From NCBI GenBank assembly GCA_964511185.1, contig CAZEDU010000004.1, forward strand, positions 29,565-93,564: a stretch of 64,000 bases of DNA, read 5' to 3'. Under the pieces are notes generated by a model that saw only the letters and a program-made list of their open reading frames with translations, ran no database searches and had not been told where the DNA came from. Positions 1 through 9,404 of the stretch are shown here, in pieces. The first letter of the stretch is position 1, and each line of letters opens with the position of its first letter. The DNA is from CAZEDU01 sp964511185. Its GTDB lineage: Bacteria; Myxococcota; Myxococcia; Myxococcales; Myxococcaceae. The position numbers were made by a program, and so were the translations under genes.

Positions 1-2576
1 CTCTCGACGTCGAAGCCGGAGTGGTCGTCTTCGTCCGCCAGGAACACCACCGAGAGGCGCGCGGTGGCGCGCAAGAGCCCCAGGTTTCCGTCGTTGGGCT
101 GCGGGGTGCGCGGATCATCGGGCTGATCCACCAGCGGCGGCGAGAGCGCGGCGCGCATCGTCTCGAGCCCCTGCACCAGGTTGTGGCAGACGCCGACGCC
201 CAGGTTCTGCTGCAGCGTCGAGGCCGCGCCGCCGCTGCCGCCCGACACCACGCGCGGCCGGCTGCCGTCGACCGGGAAGAGCCGTCCCGCCTCGCCGCCC
301 TCGGCGCCGCCCGGACAGACGGGGCTGCGCGGCACCAGACCGGTCGTGGTGACGCCGGCGCGCAAGCTGACGCCCCGCGTCGCCGCGGTCGACAGCCACG
401 CGGGCATCTCGGCCGACAGCCGCGCCTGGTACGGCTGCATCGTCGTCGCGTTCGACACCACGAAGAGCACGTCCAGCTCGTCCTGGGTGCCTTGCGTGAA
501 CCGCTCGGTCTTGAAGCCGTCGTGGTTCGTCTCGCCCAGCATGGGGATGAGCAGCGGGTGCGGCTCGGTCGCCGCCTTCACCCACAACGGGCTGTAGTGC
601 TGTCCGTGCACGGTGCGCGCGTACGTCGCGAGCAGCTCGAAGCCTTCTCCCGCCTGCAAGACGAGCGGGGTGGCCGGCGGCCCCACCAGCGTGAACTGCT
701 GGCTCGTGCCCGGGCCCACCTGAACGCTCTCCACCGTGACCGGGAACGGGCACTGGTTGCTCACGAAGGTGCGGCGCGGCTCGGGCGCGCAGTCGTAGCG
801 AATGGCGCCGAAGTCCAGGTACGGCGGCGCGGCGGCCAAGCAGGACGACATCGCCACCGCGGCGAGCGGCAGCCGGAAGATGGGCTGCGCCGGGTCGTTC
901 ACCGCCAGCTCCAGCTCGCCCGCGAAGGCGCCCGGCACCGGCGAGCGGAAGGCGACCTGCGCGGCGAAGGAGTCGTTCTGGATGATGACGCCGCCGGTGA
1001 GCGCGCCGCCCGGCATGAAGAAGGCGCCGCCCGCGTCGTTCGAGAGCCGAATCTCCTTGACCGCGCACTCGTTGACGCCGGTGTTCTCGAAGCGGAAGCC
1101 CAGGACCGCGCCGCGGCCGGTCGGCACCGCGCCGAAGTCGAGCCGGTCTTGCGGCAGCACGCGGAACGAGCAGGGGCCGCCCTGCCGCGCGCGGCCGGTG
1201 AGCACGATGGTGCGGCGCGGGTGGAACACCTCGTTCGAGACGAAGGTCAGCTCGGCCCGCATCTCGCCGGTCCGGTCCGGCTCGAAGAACACGCGGAGGT
1301 CGAGCGCGTCGGCGCCCGGCGCCAGGGGGATGCCCTGCGCCTCGAGCTGGGGCCAGGCCGAGCTCGGGCTCCAGGGGAAGACCTGGGCGCCCTTGAACGG
1401 GCGCGACACCTCGAAGGCGCTCACGTCGCCCGCCGCCTCCACGCCCAAGAACAGCAGCGTCCCGGTCACGCCCGCATTGCTCAAGCGCACCACGCGCTCG
1501 ACCTTGCCGCCCACCGGCAGCTCGCCGAAGTCGATGGCCACCGGCGCGATCGCCAGCTGCGCCGCGCCGCCGGTGGCGTCCAGGTCCACCTGCGCGGTGC
1601 GCGCGCGGTCGGAGTCGTACCGCACGGTCAACGCGCCCCGCGACGGGCCCGCGTGGCGCGCGGCGTACTCCATGTCGAGCTGCACCGTCTCGCGCGGCTC
1701 CACCCAGCGGTCCTGCACCGCGGTGAGCGGCCGGAACGCGTGGTCGCTGGTGATCAGCTGCGACAGCTTCACGCCGCGCCAGGTGATGTTCGTCGCGCGC
1801 GTGTACGAGCGGCTCGTCTCGTGCACCGGCACGTCCTCGAACGGAATCGGCGCTGGGTCGAAGCTGAAGGCGTGCGGCACCGAGTTGCCGACCAGCGTCG
1901 AGCCCTGGGGCGTGCAGGTGCTGCACGCGGTGCCCTGGAGCGTCGCGCGCGCGCCGCCCAGCGCGGTGGGGCGGAACGTGAGCGTCACCTTCTGCGACGT
2001 GAGCGGCGGCACCGTCACCTCGCCGCCCGAGAAGAGCGCCGCGTGCGCGCCGCCCACCCGCAGCGCCTGCGGCAGCTCGATCGGGTTCTCCACCGTCACC
2101 TCGAGCGTGCGCTCCGAGTCCACCTCCAAGTTCTCGAAGTCGAGCACCTCGGGGATGAAGCGCAGCGGGGCGGGCGTGCCCACCCCCCGGAACGACAGCG
2201 TCCGCTCCGGCGCCTCGTCGGCGTCGGTCACCACGTGCACCAGCTCCCGGTGCGCGCCTTCGCTCAACGGCCGAAACCCGACCACCACCTGCTTCTCTTC
2301 TCCCGGCATCACCCGCCCCGGGTCGAGCGCGACCTGAAACGACAGGTTGCCTTCGACGCCGAGCGCCTCGAGCGCGGTGAACGGCACCACCCCCACGTTG
2401 CGGATGGTCACCGTCTCGTACCGCCAGATGCCGACGGGCACCTCGCCGAACTCGAGCGCGGATTGCTCGAACACCGCCGTCGCGCCGAGCCGTCGCATCT
2501 TCTGCGGCTCGTGGCAGCCCGCGGCCCCGAAGAGCACCACCAGCGCAATCGTCCCCACTCCCCGCACGCCATCCAT
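1..2576 (-). CDS. Choice-of-anchor D lipoprotein with C-terminal VWA-like domain (partial)
   Basis: The gene runs off the left edge of the window, so about 858 residues and no stop codon are visible. It starts at an ATG at 2576 with an AGAGGAG ribosome site about 10 nt upstream. The N-terminus is a lipoprotein signal with lipobox AAGC near residue 21. The next 650 residues are repeated Ig-like beta domains of the ASPM/SPD-2/Hydin (choice-of-anchor D) type, with recurring phrases such as LEFGEVPVG, LDFGAVPTG and LDFGAIRYD. Around residues 702-713 the text DVLFVVSNATTM sits where myxobacterial VWA proteins have a DxSxS MIDAS, followed by a beta strand with LADEDDHS. It is probably an outer-membrane-anchored surface protein of unknown ligand. 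Long Arg-rich open frames on both strands over this gene are compositional shadows. Confidence 0.8.
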   Translation of the reverse strand, partial: MDGVRGVGTIALVVLFGAAGCHEPQKMRRLGATAVFEQSALEFGEVPVGIWRYETVTIRNVGVVPFTALEALGVEGNLSFQVALDPGRVMPGEEKQVVVGFRPLSEGAHRELVHVVTDADEAPERTLSFRGVGTPAPLRFIPEVLDFENLEVDSERTLEVTVENPIELPQALRVGGAHAALFSGGEVTVPPLTSQKVTLTFRPTALGGARATLQGTACSTCTPQGSTLVGNSVPHAFSFDPAPIPFEDVPVHETSRSYTRATNITWRGVKLSQLITSDHAFRPLTAVQDRWVEPRETVQLDMEYAARHAGPSRGALTVRYDSDRARTAQVDLDATGGAAQLAIAPVAIDFGELPVGGKVERVVRLSNAGVTGTLLFLGVEAAGDVSAFEVSRPFKGAQVFPWSPSSAWPQLEAQGIPLAPGADALDLRVFFEPDRTGEMRAELTFVSNEVFHPRRTIVLTGRARQGGPCSFRVLPQDRLDFGAVPTGRGAVLGFRFENTGVNECAVKEIRLSNDAGGAFFMPGGALTGGVIIQNDSFAAQVAFRSPVPGAFAGELELAVNDPAQPIFRLPLAAVAMSSCLAAAPPYLDFGAIRYDCAPEPRRTFVSNQCPFPVTVESVQVGPGTSQQFTLVGPPATPLVLQAGEGFELLATYARTVHGQHYSPLWVKAATEPHPLLIPMLGETNHDGFKTERFTQGTQDELDVLFVVSNATTMQPYQARLSAEMPAWLSTAATRGVSLRAGVTTTGLVPRSPVCPGGAEGGEAGRLFPVDGSRPRVVSGGSGGAASTLQQNLGVGVCHNLVQGLETMRAALSPPLVDQPDDPRTPQPNDGNLGLLRATARLSVVFLADEDDHSGFDVE

Positions 2577-2767
2577 CGGAAGTTCGCTCCTCTGGCGCGC
2601 TCATCATCCAAACCGCGTACCGAGTTGATCAGCCGACGCTGTTCACCGCCGCGACGACCCGTGGCGCGCTTGGAGTGTCGGCTGCCGCGCGCTCGGTCAT
2701 AGGGTGTGGGCCTGGGCAAACTTCTTCCTGTCAAAACGACTGGGCGAAATGGCCGGCCGTTCAGCGC

Positions 2768-5053
2768 TCACGGACAGCCGGTGAGCGAAGTGATCCAACC
2801 GCCGATCACCTGCGTGCCCACCGGATCCACCACCGCGCTGCCCAAGGGCGGCATCCGGTACGCGTCGAGCGCGTGCATCCGCACCGAGAGGAGCGACTGC
2901 GCGGGGCTGCCGGGCGCGAGCAGCTTCGCGTCGGAGCGCCCCAGCGTGCCGTGCTGCGGCGCGACGTTGCACACGCCCATCTCGTCGAGCGTCCGCGCGT
3001 GGCGGAAGTCCGCCGGGCCGCGCCCCGCGCCCGCGCGGTGACAGCCCGAGCAGTTCGCGTGCAGGTACGCCCGCGCGCGGAGCTCCAGCGCGTCCGTGCC
3101 TTCGGGGTCGGCGAAGCGGGTCAGGCCCTCCGGCGCGGCGCCGAGCGGCTCGTCGAAGAGGCCAATGTGCTCGAGCGTGAGGAGCTGGTTCCGCGTGCGG
3201 CCGGTGCTTGGGTACCGGAGGGTTCGGTTGAGCTGGCCGGTCTCCAGCCCCAGCGTGCGGCCGGCGATCGCGGTGTGGCAGGCCAAGCACTGCGCGCGGC
3301 TGGGGTACGACCAGCTCTGGCCGCCCACGTGCTTGGTCTTGCCGGCGGGGAGCAGCGTCGCGTCTTGCTCCGCGTCGTCCCATTCATAGCTGTAGCCCGC
3401 CCAGCTGCCGTCGGGGTGGCGCATGAACAGCCGCGTCTCCACGCGCTTGCCCGCGACGAAGAAGGTCTTGGTCAGCACGCTGCCGTTCGGGAAATCCCAG
3501 TCGCCGTCCGCGTTCACGTGCAGACGGGCGCCGTCGGGGAGCGCGAAGTGGCGCTCCTTCCGCGCGCCGTCGGACCAGAGCGGCGCGTTGACGTCGTAGG
3601 GAATCAGCGCCGGCACCGGTCGCTTCGGATCAGCCGGGTCGAAGCAGCCGGTCTGAGAGAGCTTCTGCGGAAACGGGCTGCCCGCGTCGACGTTGCCCGA
3701 CGGCACGAGCTTGTAGATTTTCCCGCCGAACAGATGGGTCCAGTAGACCTCGCCGTCGTGGAGCTGGCCGAAGGACGAGATGCTGTGGCTCGTGTCGACG
3801 AGCAGCTGCGGCTGGTACGCGCCGGTGTTCGGGTCGCTGCTCACCGCCCAGATCCGCCCGCTCGAGTAGTCGCCGTAGATGAACTTTCCGACGAGCGAGG
3901 GGATGGCCGCGCCGCGGTAGACGTAGCCGCCGGTGATGGAGAGCCCTTGCGCGTGGTCGTACTCGACGATCGGCTCGATGAGCCCCGCCGCGCTGCAGTT
4001 CGCGCCCGGCGGGTAGCAGTGCGCGCCTTCGCGCGTGTCCCACCCGTAGTTGCCACCGAGCACCACGCGGTCGACCTCTTCCCAAACGTCCTGGCCGACA
4101 TCGCCCACCCACAGCTCGCCGGTCTCCGAGTCGAAGCTCCAGCGCCACGGGTTGCGAAAGCCCTTGGCGTGGATTTCCGCGCACGGGGTGCCCGACGCGG
4201 CGCCGCCGTTGTGCGCCGAGCTGTTCTTGTTGCACGGCTGTCCGCTCGCCGCGAACGGGTTGGTGGGCGGGATGGCGTACTTCTGCGCGGCGGGCACGTT
4301 CACGTCGATGCGAATGAACTTGCCGAGCAGCGTGTGGTCTTTCTGCGCGGCGCCGAGCGGATCCCCGCCGCCGCCGCCGTCGCCGAAGCCGATGTACAGG
4401 TAGCCGTCGGGCCCGAACGCGATGCCGCCGCCGTTGTGGTTGGCCTGCGGCTGGTCGAGCTTCAGGATGATCTCTTCGCTCGCCGGATCCAGCGTGAGCC
4501 CGTTGTCGGCGCTCTTGAAGCGGGAGACGACCGAGCGCAGCGAGCTTCCGCCGTTCGCGCCGGTCTCCGTATAGGAGACGAACACCTCGCGGTTGCTCTG
4601 CCAATTGGGGTGAAACGCGACGCCGAGCAGCCCCCCTTCGCTCGTGGCGTTCACCGGCAGGCTGAGGAAGTCCTGCACCTCGCTCATTTGGACGCTCGGT
4701 GAATGGGGGAACACGCGGATCTTTCCCGGCACCCCTTGGCCCGAGTTGCCGCGCTCGACCACGAACACCCGCGCGTCGCCCGGCGCCTGCAGCACCAGCA
4801 CCGGCAGCTCAAAGCTCAGGTTCGCGAACGCGTCCTGCGTCGTCACGCCCGCGCTCGTCACCGGCCGCGCCGGCGCGAGGCAGGTGGGGTTGGAAGGGCG
4901 CGCGTCGAGCCCGTAGGGATTCCCCGGCGCCGGGTCGACTTCGCCCGCGTCGGTGGGCGGAGGGACCTCCTCTTCCGGCCCGCCGACCAACGCAGGCAGG
5001 CAGCTCAAGATGGCGAGCAGGCAGAGCGCCGGCCAGACGATCCGTCGTTTCAT
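2768..5053 (-). CDS. Glucose/sorbosone dehydrogenase-like lipoprotein with cytochrome c-like C-terminus
   Basis: The protein has 761 residues from the ATG at 5053; the open frame extends to a TTG at 5083, but the MKRR start gives a clean signal peptide. An LSC lipobox near residue 18 suggests a lipoprotein. Residues about 80-440 match the beta-propeller GSDH family (PQQ-dependent sugar dehydrogenase type), with segments GVAFHPNW, GGGIAFGPDGYLYIGFGDGG and GFRNPWRWSFD. The C-terminal part carries two haem-type motifs, CLACH at 589-593 and CSGCH at 668-672, as in diheme SO_2930-like cytochromes. The likely role is periplasmic oxidation of a sugar or other polyol with electrons passed to the fused haems; the substrate cannot be told. 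It lies 191 bp downstream of the preceding minus-strand lipoprotein gene. Confidence 0.82.
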   Translation of the reverse strand: MKRRIVWPALCLLAILSCLPALVGGPEEEVPPPTDAGEVDPAPGNPYGLDARPSNPTCLAPARPVTSAGVTTQDAFANLSFELPVLVLQAPGDARVFVVERGNSGQGVPGKIRVFPHSPSVQMSEVQDFLSLPVNATSEGGLLGVAFHPNWQSNREVFVSYTETGANGGSSLRSVVSRFKSADNGLTLDPASEEIILKLDQPQANHNGGGIAFGPDGYLYIGFGDGGGGGDPLGAAQKDHTLLGKFIRIDVNVPAAQKYAIPPTNPFAASGQPCNKNSSAHNGGAASGTPCAEIHAKGFRNPWRWSFDSETGELWVGDVGQDVWEEVDRVVLGGNYGWDTREGAHCYPPGANCSAAGLIEPIVEYDHAQGLSITGGYVYRGAAIPSLVGKFIYGDYSSGRIWAVSSDPNTGAYQPQLLVDTSHSISSFGQLHDGEVYWTHLFGGKIYKLVPSGNVDAGSPFPQKLSQTGCFDPADPKRPVPALIPYDVNAPLWSDGARKERHFALPDGARLHVNADGDWDFPNGSVLTKTFFVAGKRVETRLFMRHPDGSWAGYSYEWDDAEQDATLLPAGKTKHVGGQSWSYPSRAQCLACHTAIAGRTLGLETGQLNRTLRYPSTGRTRNQLLTLEHIGLFDEPLGAAPEGLTRFADPEGTDALELRARAYLHANCSGCHRAGAGRGPADFRHARTLDEMGVCNVAPQHGTLGRSDAKLLAPGSPAQSLLSVRMHALDAYRMPPLGSAVVDPVGTQVIGGWITSLTGCP

Positions 5054-5239
5054 CGGCGTGCGCGACCATGGGCCAACCGCCAAGCCCCGCGCAACTTGTG
5101 GGCCACAGGGTCTCTATCTCCTTGGTTTTGCAGAAGAACCCTGGAGGCCCCAAGAAATCCCGAAGAAAACGCGTGGCTCGTCCGTTCACGGCTGCAACCC
5201 ATGAGTGCCAGCGCTGGTTCAGGGAGGAGCGACTCTGAT

Positions 5240-5755
5240 ATGGGCCCCACTCGCATGCCGGTCCGAAGTCTCCGAGGTCATCGAGGCGCTGTGAAGTCGC
5301 TCGTCCAGCGCCTCTGGAAGTCGTGGGCTACGCGCAGCCTCGCCATCGGCGCCGGCGCGACGGTCATCGACATTGGCGTGGGGCTCTTGTGCGTCACCGG
5401 CTTGGGGCTCGCCACGCGGATCGGCGCGATGCTCGGCGTGGCGGTGGGCGCGACCTTCTGCTTCTTCATGAACCGCTACTTCGCGTTCCGCGAGCACAAC
5501 CCGCAGCTCGCCTCACCCGCGGCGAAGTTCATTGTCGCCACCGCGGCGTCGATGGTGATTCACGGCCAGTTCGTCGTCATGCTGCGCGACCACTTCGGCG
5601 TTCCGTTCGTCGTCTCGAAGATGATCGCCGACGTCGGCGTGTTCTCGCTGGGCCAGCTGCTCGTGCTTCGCTACCTGGTGTTCCCGAAAGCGAAGCCCAG
5701 CCATACGCAGCCGCGCCTGGCGCTCGAGCCCGCGCCTTCCGTCGAAGGTCGCTAA
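5240..5755 (+). CDS. GtrA-like small membrane protein
   Basis: This 171-residue protein has four predicted hydrophobic segments and the GtrA fold pattern: a first helix with GATVIDIGVG, a second ending in CFFMNRYFAFR, and a last ending in LVLRYLVFP. GtrA-family proteins are thought to flip or handle polyprenyl-linked sugars for cell-surface glycosylation. The start at 5240 is chosen because a GGGAGGAG ribosome site lies about 10 nt upstream; a GTG at 5292 is an alternative. Its stop codon overlaps, tail to tail, the stop of the small minus-strand gene. No glycosyltransferase partner is adjacent. Confidence 0.8.
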   Translation: MGPTRMPVRSLRGHRGAVKSLVQRLWKSWATRSLAIGAGATVIDIGVGLLCVTGLGLATRIGAMLGVAVGATFCFFMNRYFAFREHNPQLASPAAKFIVATAASMVIHGQFVVMLRDHFGVPFVVSKMIADVGVFSLGQLLVLRYLVFPKAKPSHTQPRLALEPAPSVEGR

Positions 5756-5916
5756 ACCGGTTGCGCCGGCTGCCCCTGTGAGGTCAGCACCAAGGCCATC
5801 TGCCGCGCCTGCCGCTCGGTGGCGCAGCGGTAGATCTGCTCCTTGCCGTCCTGCTGCGTCAGCTTGAGGACCCACACTTCCCCCTCTTTGCTGATCTGCG
5901 GTTTAGATGCAGCCAT
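5752..5916 (-). CDS. Conserved-looking 54-residue protein
   Basis: A short open frame of 54 codons starts at an ATG with an excellent GGAGGT ribosome site 6 nt upstream. The product is soluble and mixed-charge, with a DGKEQIYRCATERQARQM stretch and no signal or membrane segment. The phrase GEVWVLKLTQQDGKEQIYRC resembles a small beta-hairpin that ends in a helix, as in several uncharacterised myxobacterial small proteins. No function can be assigned. It ends tail-to-tail with the GtrA-like gene, sharing 3 nt. Confidence 0.65.
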   Translation of the reverse strand: MAASKPQISKEGEVWVLKLTQQDGKEQIYRCATERQARQMALVLTSQGQPAQPV

Positions 5917-6086
5917 GATGCGACCTCCACGCGTCGAAGCGCCGCAAGAGGCGTGCCCAGGAACGCGCGCTCTCTTCTCGCTGAGTTGACGCCTTCTCAC
6001 GGACGGCGTTGCGCAAGACAGGGTGTCGAAACTTTGCGGCGTGGAAAGATTTGCGAGTGGGCTCGGGTAGGCGGCTGTCGTGACGG

Positions 6087-7349
6087 CTAGCTCAGCACGT
6101 CTTCGGAGGTCAGGGCGATTGCGGCGCGGACCCCCGCCGGGAAGCGGGGGATGCTGACGGTGAAGGTCGACCCTTCGCCCGTCCGGCTCTCCACCGAGAC
6201 CTCTCCGCGGTGCGCACGCACGATGGCGCGCGCGATGAACAGGCCCAGGCCGATGCCCGCGTAGTGGCGCACCGAGCTCGCGCGCTGGAACCGCTCGAAG
6301 AGCCGCGGGAGCGCTTCCGGCGCGATGCCGATGCCGTGGTCCTTCACCACGAGGACCACCGCGTCCCCCTCGCTGCTCAGCGAGACGTCGATGGGGGCGC
6401 CCGCGCCGTACTTCGCCGCGTTGCTCAAGAGGTTGGTGATGACCTGCTCGATGCGGAGCCGATCCCACTCGCCCCAAATCGGTCCGGACGCGCGAAGCTC
6501 GACCTGACAGCGCGCGTGCGCGAAGTGCATCGACATGCGCTCGAGGATCTCCTTCACCAGCGCGTGGAGATCCATCGGCTCGTAGACCAGCTCCATCCGC
6601 CCTGCGCGCAGCTGGCTCATGTCGAGAAGCCGGTCCACCAGGTTGTTGAGCCGGGTGACCTGGCGATCCATCTGCTCGAGCTTGAAGGGCAGCCGCTCGG
6701 GGAGGCCCTCGGTGTCCTTGCCGAGCACCTGCAGCTGCAGCTTGAGCGAGGTCAGCGGCGTCTTCAGCTCGTGGCTCACCTGGCTGAGGAAGAGGTCGCG
6801 GCTGTCCACCGCGTCGCGCATCCGCGTGCAGAAGGTCAACAGCAGCTGCAGCGTCAGGTACAGCGCGGCGGCCAGGGAGCTCACCGAGAGGAAGTGCTGC
6901 ATCGCCACGGGCACGCGGGTGTCGCCGGGAGGGAGCCACAGCGTGAGCGCGGCGATGGCGATCTCGGACGCGAAGGCGATCGCCATGAAGATGCGGAGCG
7001 AGCGGCCCTTGAGGTCGGACAGCACCGCCGCCACGGCCAGCGGCGGCAGGAGCACCAAGGTGAGCTGGACGAAGCGCGTCGCGGGCGCGGTCAAGATGGC
7101 GCCGGCCAGCAGGCCATAGCCGACCCACGAGGCGGCCTGCTCTGCGTTCACGGGGAAGCGCCTGAGCGCGAACACGCAGACCACGGCGAGGCTCAGCAGC
7201 ACCGTGCCGCCCCAAAACAGGTCCCGGCTGCGCATCACCACCGCAGCGATGAGCTCGATCAGCGCGAAGAAGAGGAGCAGCGCGAGCAGGTGCCGTACGA
7301 AGTTTGTCACGGAGGCGCGATCACCGTTTCTGGCCCTCTCACCGGTCAT
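6087..7349 (-). CDS. Membrane sensor histidine kinase
   Basis: This is a 420-residue kinase. Residues about 15-175 contain five or six hydrophobic helices forming an intramembrane sensor, with no HAMP or periplasmic domain. The HisKA box FLSQVSHELKTPLTSLK places the phosphorylated His at about residue 193. The HATPase domain has an N box (NLLSNAAKYG), a G1 box (DHGIGIAPE), an F box (LFERF) and a G2 box (GIGLGLFIA), so it should be active. No response regulator gene is next to it, so it is an orphan kinase here. The signal is unknown. A promoter-like site sits just upstream, leaving a very short leader. Confidence 0.88.
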   Translation of the reverse strand: MTGERARNGDRASVTNFVRHLLALLLFFALIELIAAVVMRSRDLFWGGTVLLSLAVVCVFALRRFPVNAEQAASWVGYGLLAGAILTAPATRFVQLTLVLLPPLAVAAVLSDLKGRSLRIFMAIAFASEIAIAALTLWLPPGDTRVPVAMQHFLSVSSLAAALYLTLQLLLTFCTRMRDAVDSRDLFLSQVSHELKTPLTSLKLQLQVLGKDTEGLPERLPFKLEQMDRQVTRLNNLVDRLLDMSQLRAGRMELVYEPMDLHALVKEILERMSMHFAHARCQVELRASGPIWGEWDRLRIEQVITNLLSNAAKYGAGAPIDVSLSSEGDAVVLVVKDHGIGIAPEALPRLFERFQRASSVRHYAGIGLGLFIARAIVRAHRGEVSVESRTGEGSTFTVSIPRFPAGVRAAIALTSEDVLS

Positions 7350-7363
7350 GAAGTCCGCGGCGG

Positions 7364-7391
7364 ATTACTGACCCGTTCGGAAGGGTGTCAA
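7364..7391 (-). promoter_or_regulatory. Candidate sigma-70 promoter for the histidine kinase
   Basis: On the minus strand there is a perfect TTGACA (7386-7391), a 16-nt spacer and AGTAAT (7364-7369, four of six matches to TATAAT). Transcription would start about 7 nt before the kinase ATG, giving an almost leaderless message, which fits the lack of a clear ribosome site. Confidence 0.35.
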
Positions 7392-7423
7392 CTTGGCCAG
7401 TTCATTAACAGACGTTGAGGACG

Positions 7424-9316
7424 TCAGCTCCACTCCCAGGCCGAGCGGTAGCCGCCCGATGACTGCGTCGACTCGATGAAACGCGCGTAGAACGGGTGCG
7501 CCGAGAGCGTCGCGGAGTCGCCCACCACGAACAGGTGCCGGCGCGCGCGGGTCATCGCCACGTTCATGCGCCGCAGGTCGGAGAGGAAGCCCACCGCGCC
7601 TTCGCGGTTCGAGCGCGTGAGCGAGACGAGCACCGCGTCCTTCTCCCGCCCCTGGAAACCGTCGACGGTGTCGACCTCGACCGCTTCGTCGGTGAGGCGC
7701 TCGCGAATGCGCGAGGCCTGCGCGCGGTACGGCGCGATGACCGCCAGCTCGCGCGGGTCGAGCCCGGCGCGGAGCAGCTCGTGGGCGCGCTGCACCACCA
7801 GCTCGGCCTCACCTTCGTTCTCCAGGCTCGCTTCGTCCGGGCTCGTCTCGTCGAAGCCCTTGCCGGCGGTGTCGAGGAAGAGCACCGGCGGTGCGTCGAT
7901 GGCTCGGTCCTCGAGCACCTCGCTCAGGGTGCGCCGCGCCACCGATTCATGCGCGCGCAGCTCGCCGCCGTACATCTCGCGCGAGGGGAACGACATGATG
8001 TCGACGTTCATTCGGTACTGCTCGCGCAGCAGCTGCTTCACGTCCTCACCGTGCTCTTCGAGCAGCCGCTCGAACAGGCTCTTGGCGAGCCCTCGCTCGG
8101 CGGCGGACTTGGACAGCACGGTGGGCGGGAGCTGCTGCGGATCTCCGGCGAGCACCACCTTGGGTGCCTTGAGGAAAGCAATCGCGGCCAGCGGCTCGAT
8201 GGCCTGGGTCGCTTCGTCGAGCAGCACGCGGTCGAACTTCTCGCCCACGAGCGGATGGCCCGCCGCGCCCGCCAACGTCGCGCACAACACCTGCGCGTTC
8301 TGCAGGAGCGCCGACAGCGCCTTTCGCTCCAGCGCGCGGGCTTCGTCCATCCGCTGGTACGCCTCGGCTTGCGACTGGCGCGCGTTGGCGAAGCGCTCGC
8401 GGCTTCGGCCCTGGCTGCGCTGCTTGCGCGCGTAGCCGAGCAGCCCGAAGGCCTCGTCGAAGAGCCGCCGGGCGATGACGCGGTCGGGGTGCTCTTCGAG
8501 CCGGATGTCCAGCGTGTGCGCTTGCAGGTGCGGCAGCACGCGCGCGGGGTGACCCACGCGGAGCGCCTCGAGGCCATTGTCGACGCACAGCTCGAGTAGG
8601 TGATCCACCGCGGCGTTGCTCGCCGCCACGCACAACAGCCGCTCGCCGCGGCGCACCGACTGCACCGCCAGCTCGGCCAGCACGGTGCTCTTGCCAGTCC
8701 CTGGCGGGCCGTGGACGAGGAAGAAATCCTCGGCCGCCAACGCGCGCTCCACCGCGAGCCGCTGCTCGGGGTTCAGCGGTTGGGTGGGCTCGAGCGGCCG
8801 AACGCGGTCGAAGCGCGGGGCCTCGCGCCCTAGGTAGACCTCGCGGCGGCGCCGCTCCGCACCTTTGTCGAGCGACTTCAGCGCGGCGAGCGCCTGCTTC
8901 GCGCGGTCGAACGTCACGTCGTTCTGGGTGAGCGCGGCTTTGAGTCGCCCGTCGAAGACGAAGGGCGGAGGAGGGCGCTCGAAGGCGAGCTCCGCCTGGA
9001 ACCGGGTCGCCCGGACCACCGTCGCCTTCGCTGCTTCGCTCACCTCGGCGCGCCGCGGCGCGAGTTCGACCAGGTCGCCGGGCTGCAACCGTGCCGTCAG
9101 CCGTTGCTTCTGCGCGTGCTCCAGGGTGACCAGCACGCGACCCCCGAAGCCCACAGACTCTTCGACGGCCTCCATGTCCAAAAGCACCAGCCCGCGCGCC
9201 TGCTGCTCGTCGAGGGGGAGCTGTTCTTGGAGCTCCTTCAGGCGGGCGTGGGCTTCATTTCGTTCGAGCGAGAGAAGGCCCGTCAGCTCGTCGAAGAATC
9301 GTTCGTCTTTCGGCAC
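7424..9316 (-). CDS. SF1 helicase of the IGHMBP2/DNA2-like AAA family
   Basis: The protein has 630 residues. An N-terminal region (1-170) carries a beta-barrel-like segment, then a Q-motif-like LNPEQRLAVE at 181-190, and Walker A GPPGTGKST at 203-211. Walker B is LLDEATQ, motif III is GDPQQLPPTV, and the C-terminal RecA domain has TVDGFQGREKDAVLVSLTRS and MNVAMTRARRHLFVVGD (motifs V and VI). All helicase motifs are present. This is the family of SMUBP2-type 5'-3' helicases that unwind DNA or RNA; the bacterial members are mostly uncharacterised. It stands alone between the kinase and a repeat-rich spacer. Confidence 0.88.
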   Translation of the reverse strand: MPKDERFFDELTGLLSLERNEAHARLKELQEQLPLDEQQARGLVLLDMEAVEESVGFGGRVLVTLEHAQKQRLTARLQPGDLVELAPRRAEVSEAAKATVVRATRFQAELAFERPPPPFVFDGRLKAALTQNDVTFDRAKQALAALKSLDKGAERRRREVYLGREAPRFDRVRPLEPTQPLNPEQRLAVERALAAEDFFLVHGPPGTGKSTVLAELAVQSVRRGERLLCVAASNAAVDHLLELCVDNGLEALRVGHPARVLPHLQAHTLDIRLEEHPDRVIARRLFDEAFGLLGYARKQRSQGRSRERFANARQSQAEAYQRMDEARALERKALSALLQNAQVLCATLAGAAGHPLVGEKFDRVLLDEATQAIEPLAAIAFLKAPKVVLAGDPQQLPPTVLSKSAAERGLAKSLFERLLEEHGEDVKQLLREQYRMNVDIMSFPSREMYGGELRAHESVARRTLSEVLEDRAIDAPPVLFLDTAGKGFDETSPDEASLENEGEAELVVQRAHELLRAGLDPRELAVIAPYRAQASRIRERLTDEAVEVDTVDGFQGREKDAVLVSLTRSNREGAVGFLSDLRRMNVAMTRARRHLFVVGDSATLSAHPFYARFIESTQSSGGYRSAWEWS

Positions 9317-9325
9317 GACCTCTTT

Positions 9326-9389
9326 CAGAGTGTCACACGATTCGTAGTCGCTTCATCAGGTGTCTCATCAGGTGTCAGACGACTCGTAG
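9326..9389. repeat. REP-like repeats, cluster 1
   Basis: The spacer holds a copy of GTGTCACACGATTCGTAG (from about 9330) and, after a short CATCAGGTGTCTCAT link, a second variant GGTGTCAGACGACTCGTAG (about 9371-9389). The same element recurs at 10279-10339 and in reverse orientation at 11310-11326, all around a RAYT transposase gene. The GGTGTC..GACACC type core is typical of REP sequences mobilised by such transposases. Confidence 0.7.
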
Positions 9390-9404
9390 CGGCGGCTCGC
9401 GGCC

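Noticed and set aside
21..2702. Long Arg/His-rich plus-strand open frame over the left-end lipoprotein
   Set aside because: It mirrors the real minus-strand gene; composition is Arg/Ala/His-rich with no domain. The same holds for the long shadows over 11430-15170, 44004-47138 and 55023-61094 on the opposite strand or in other frames.
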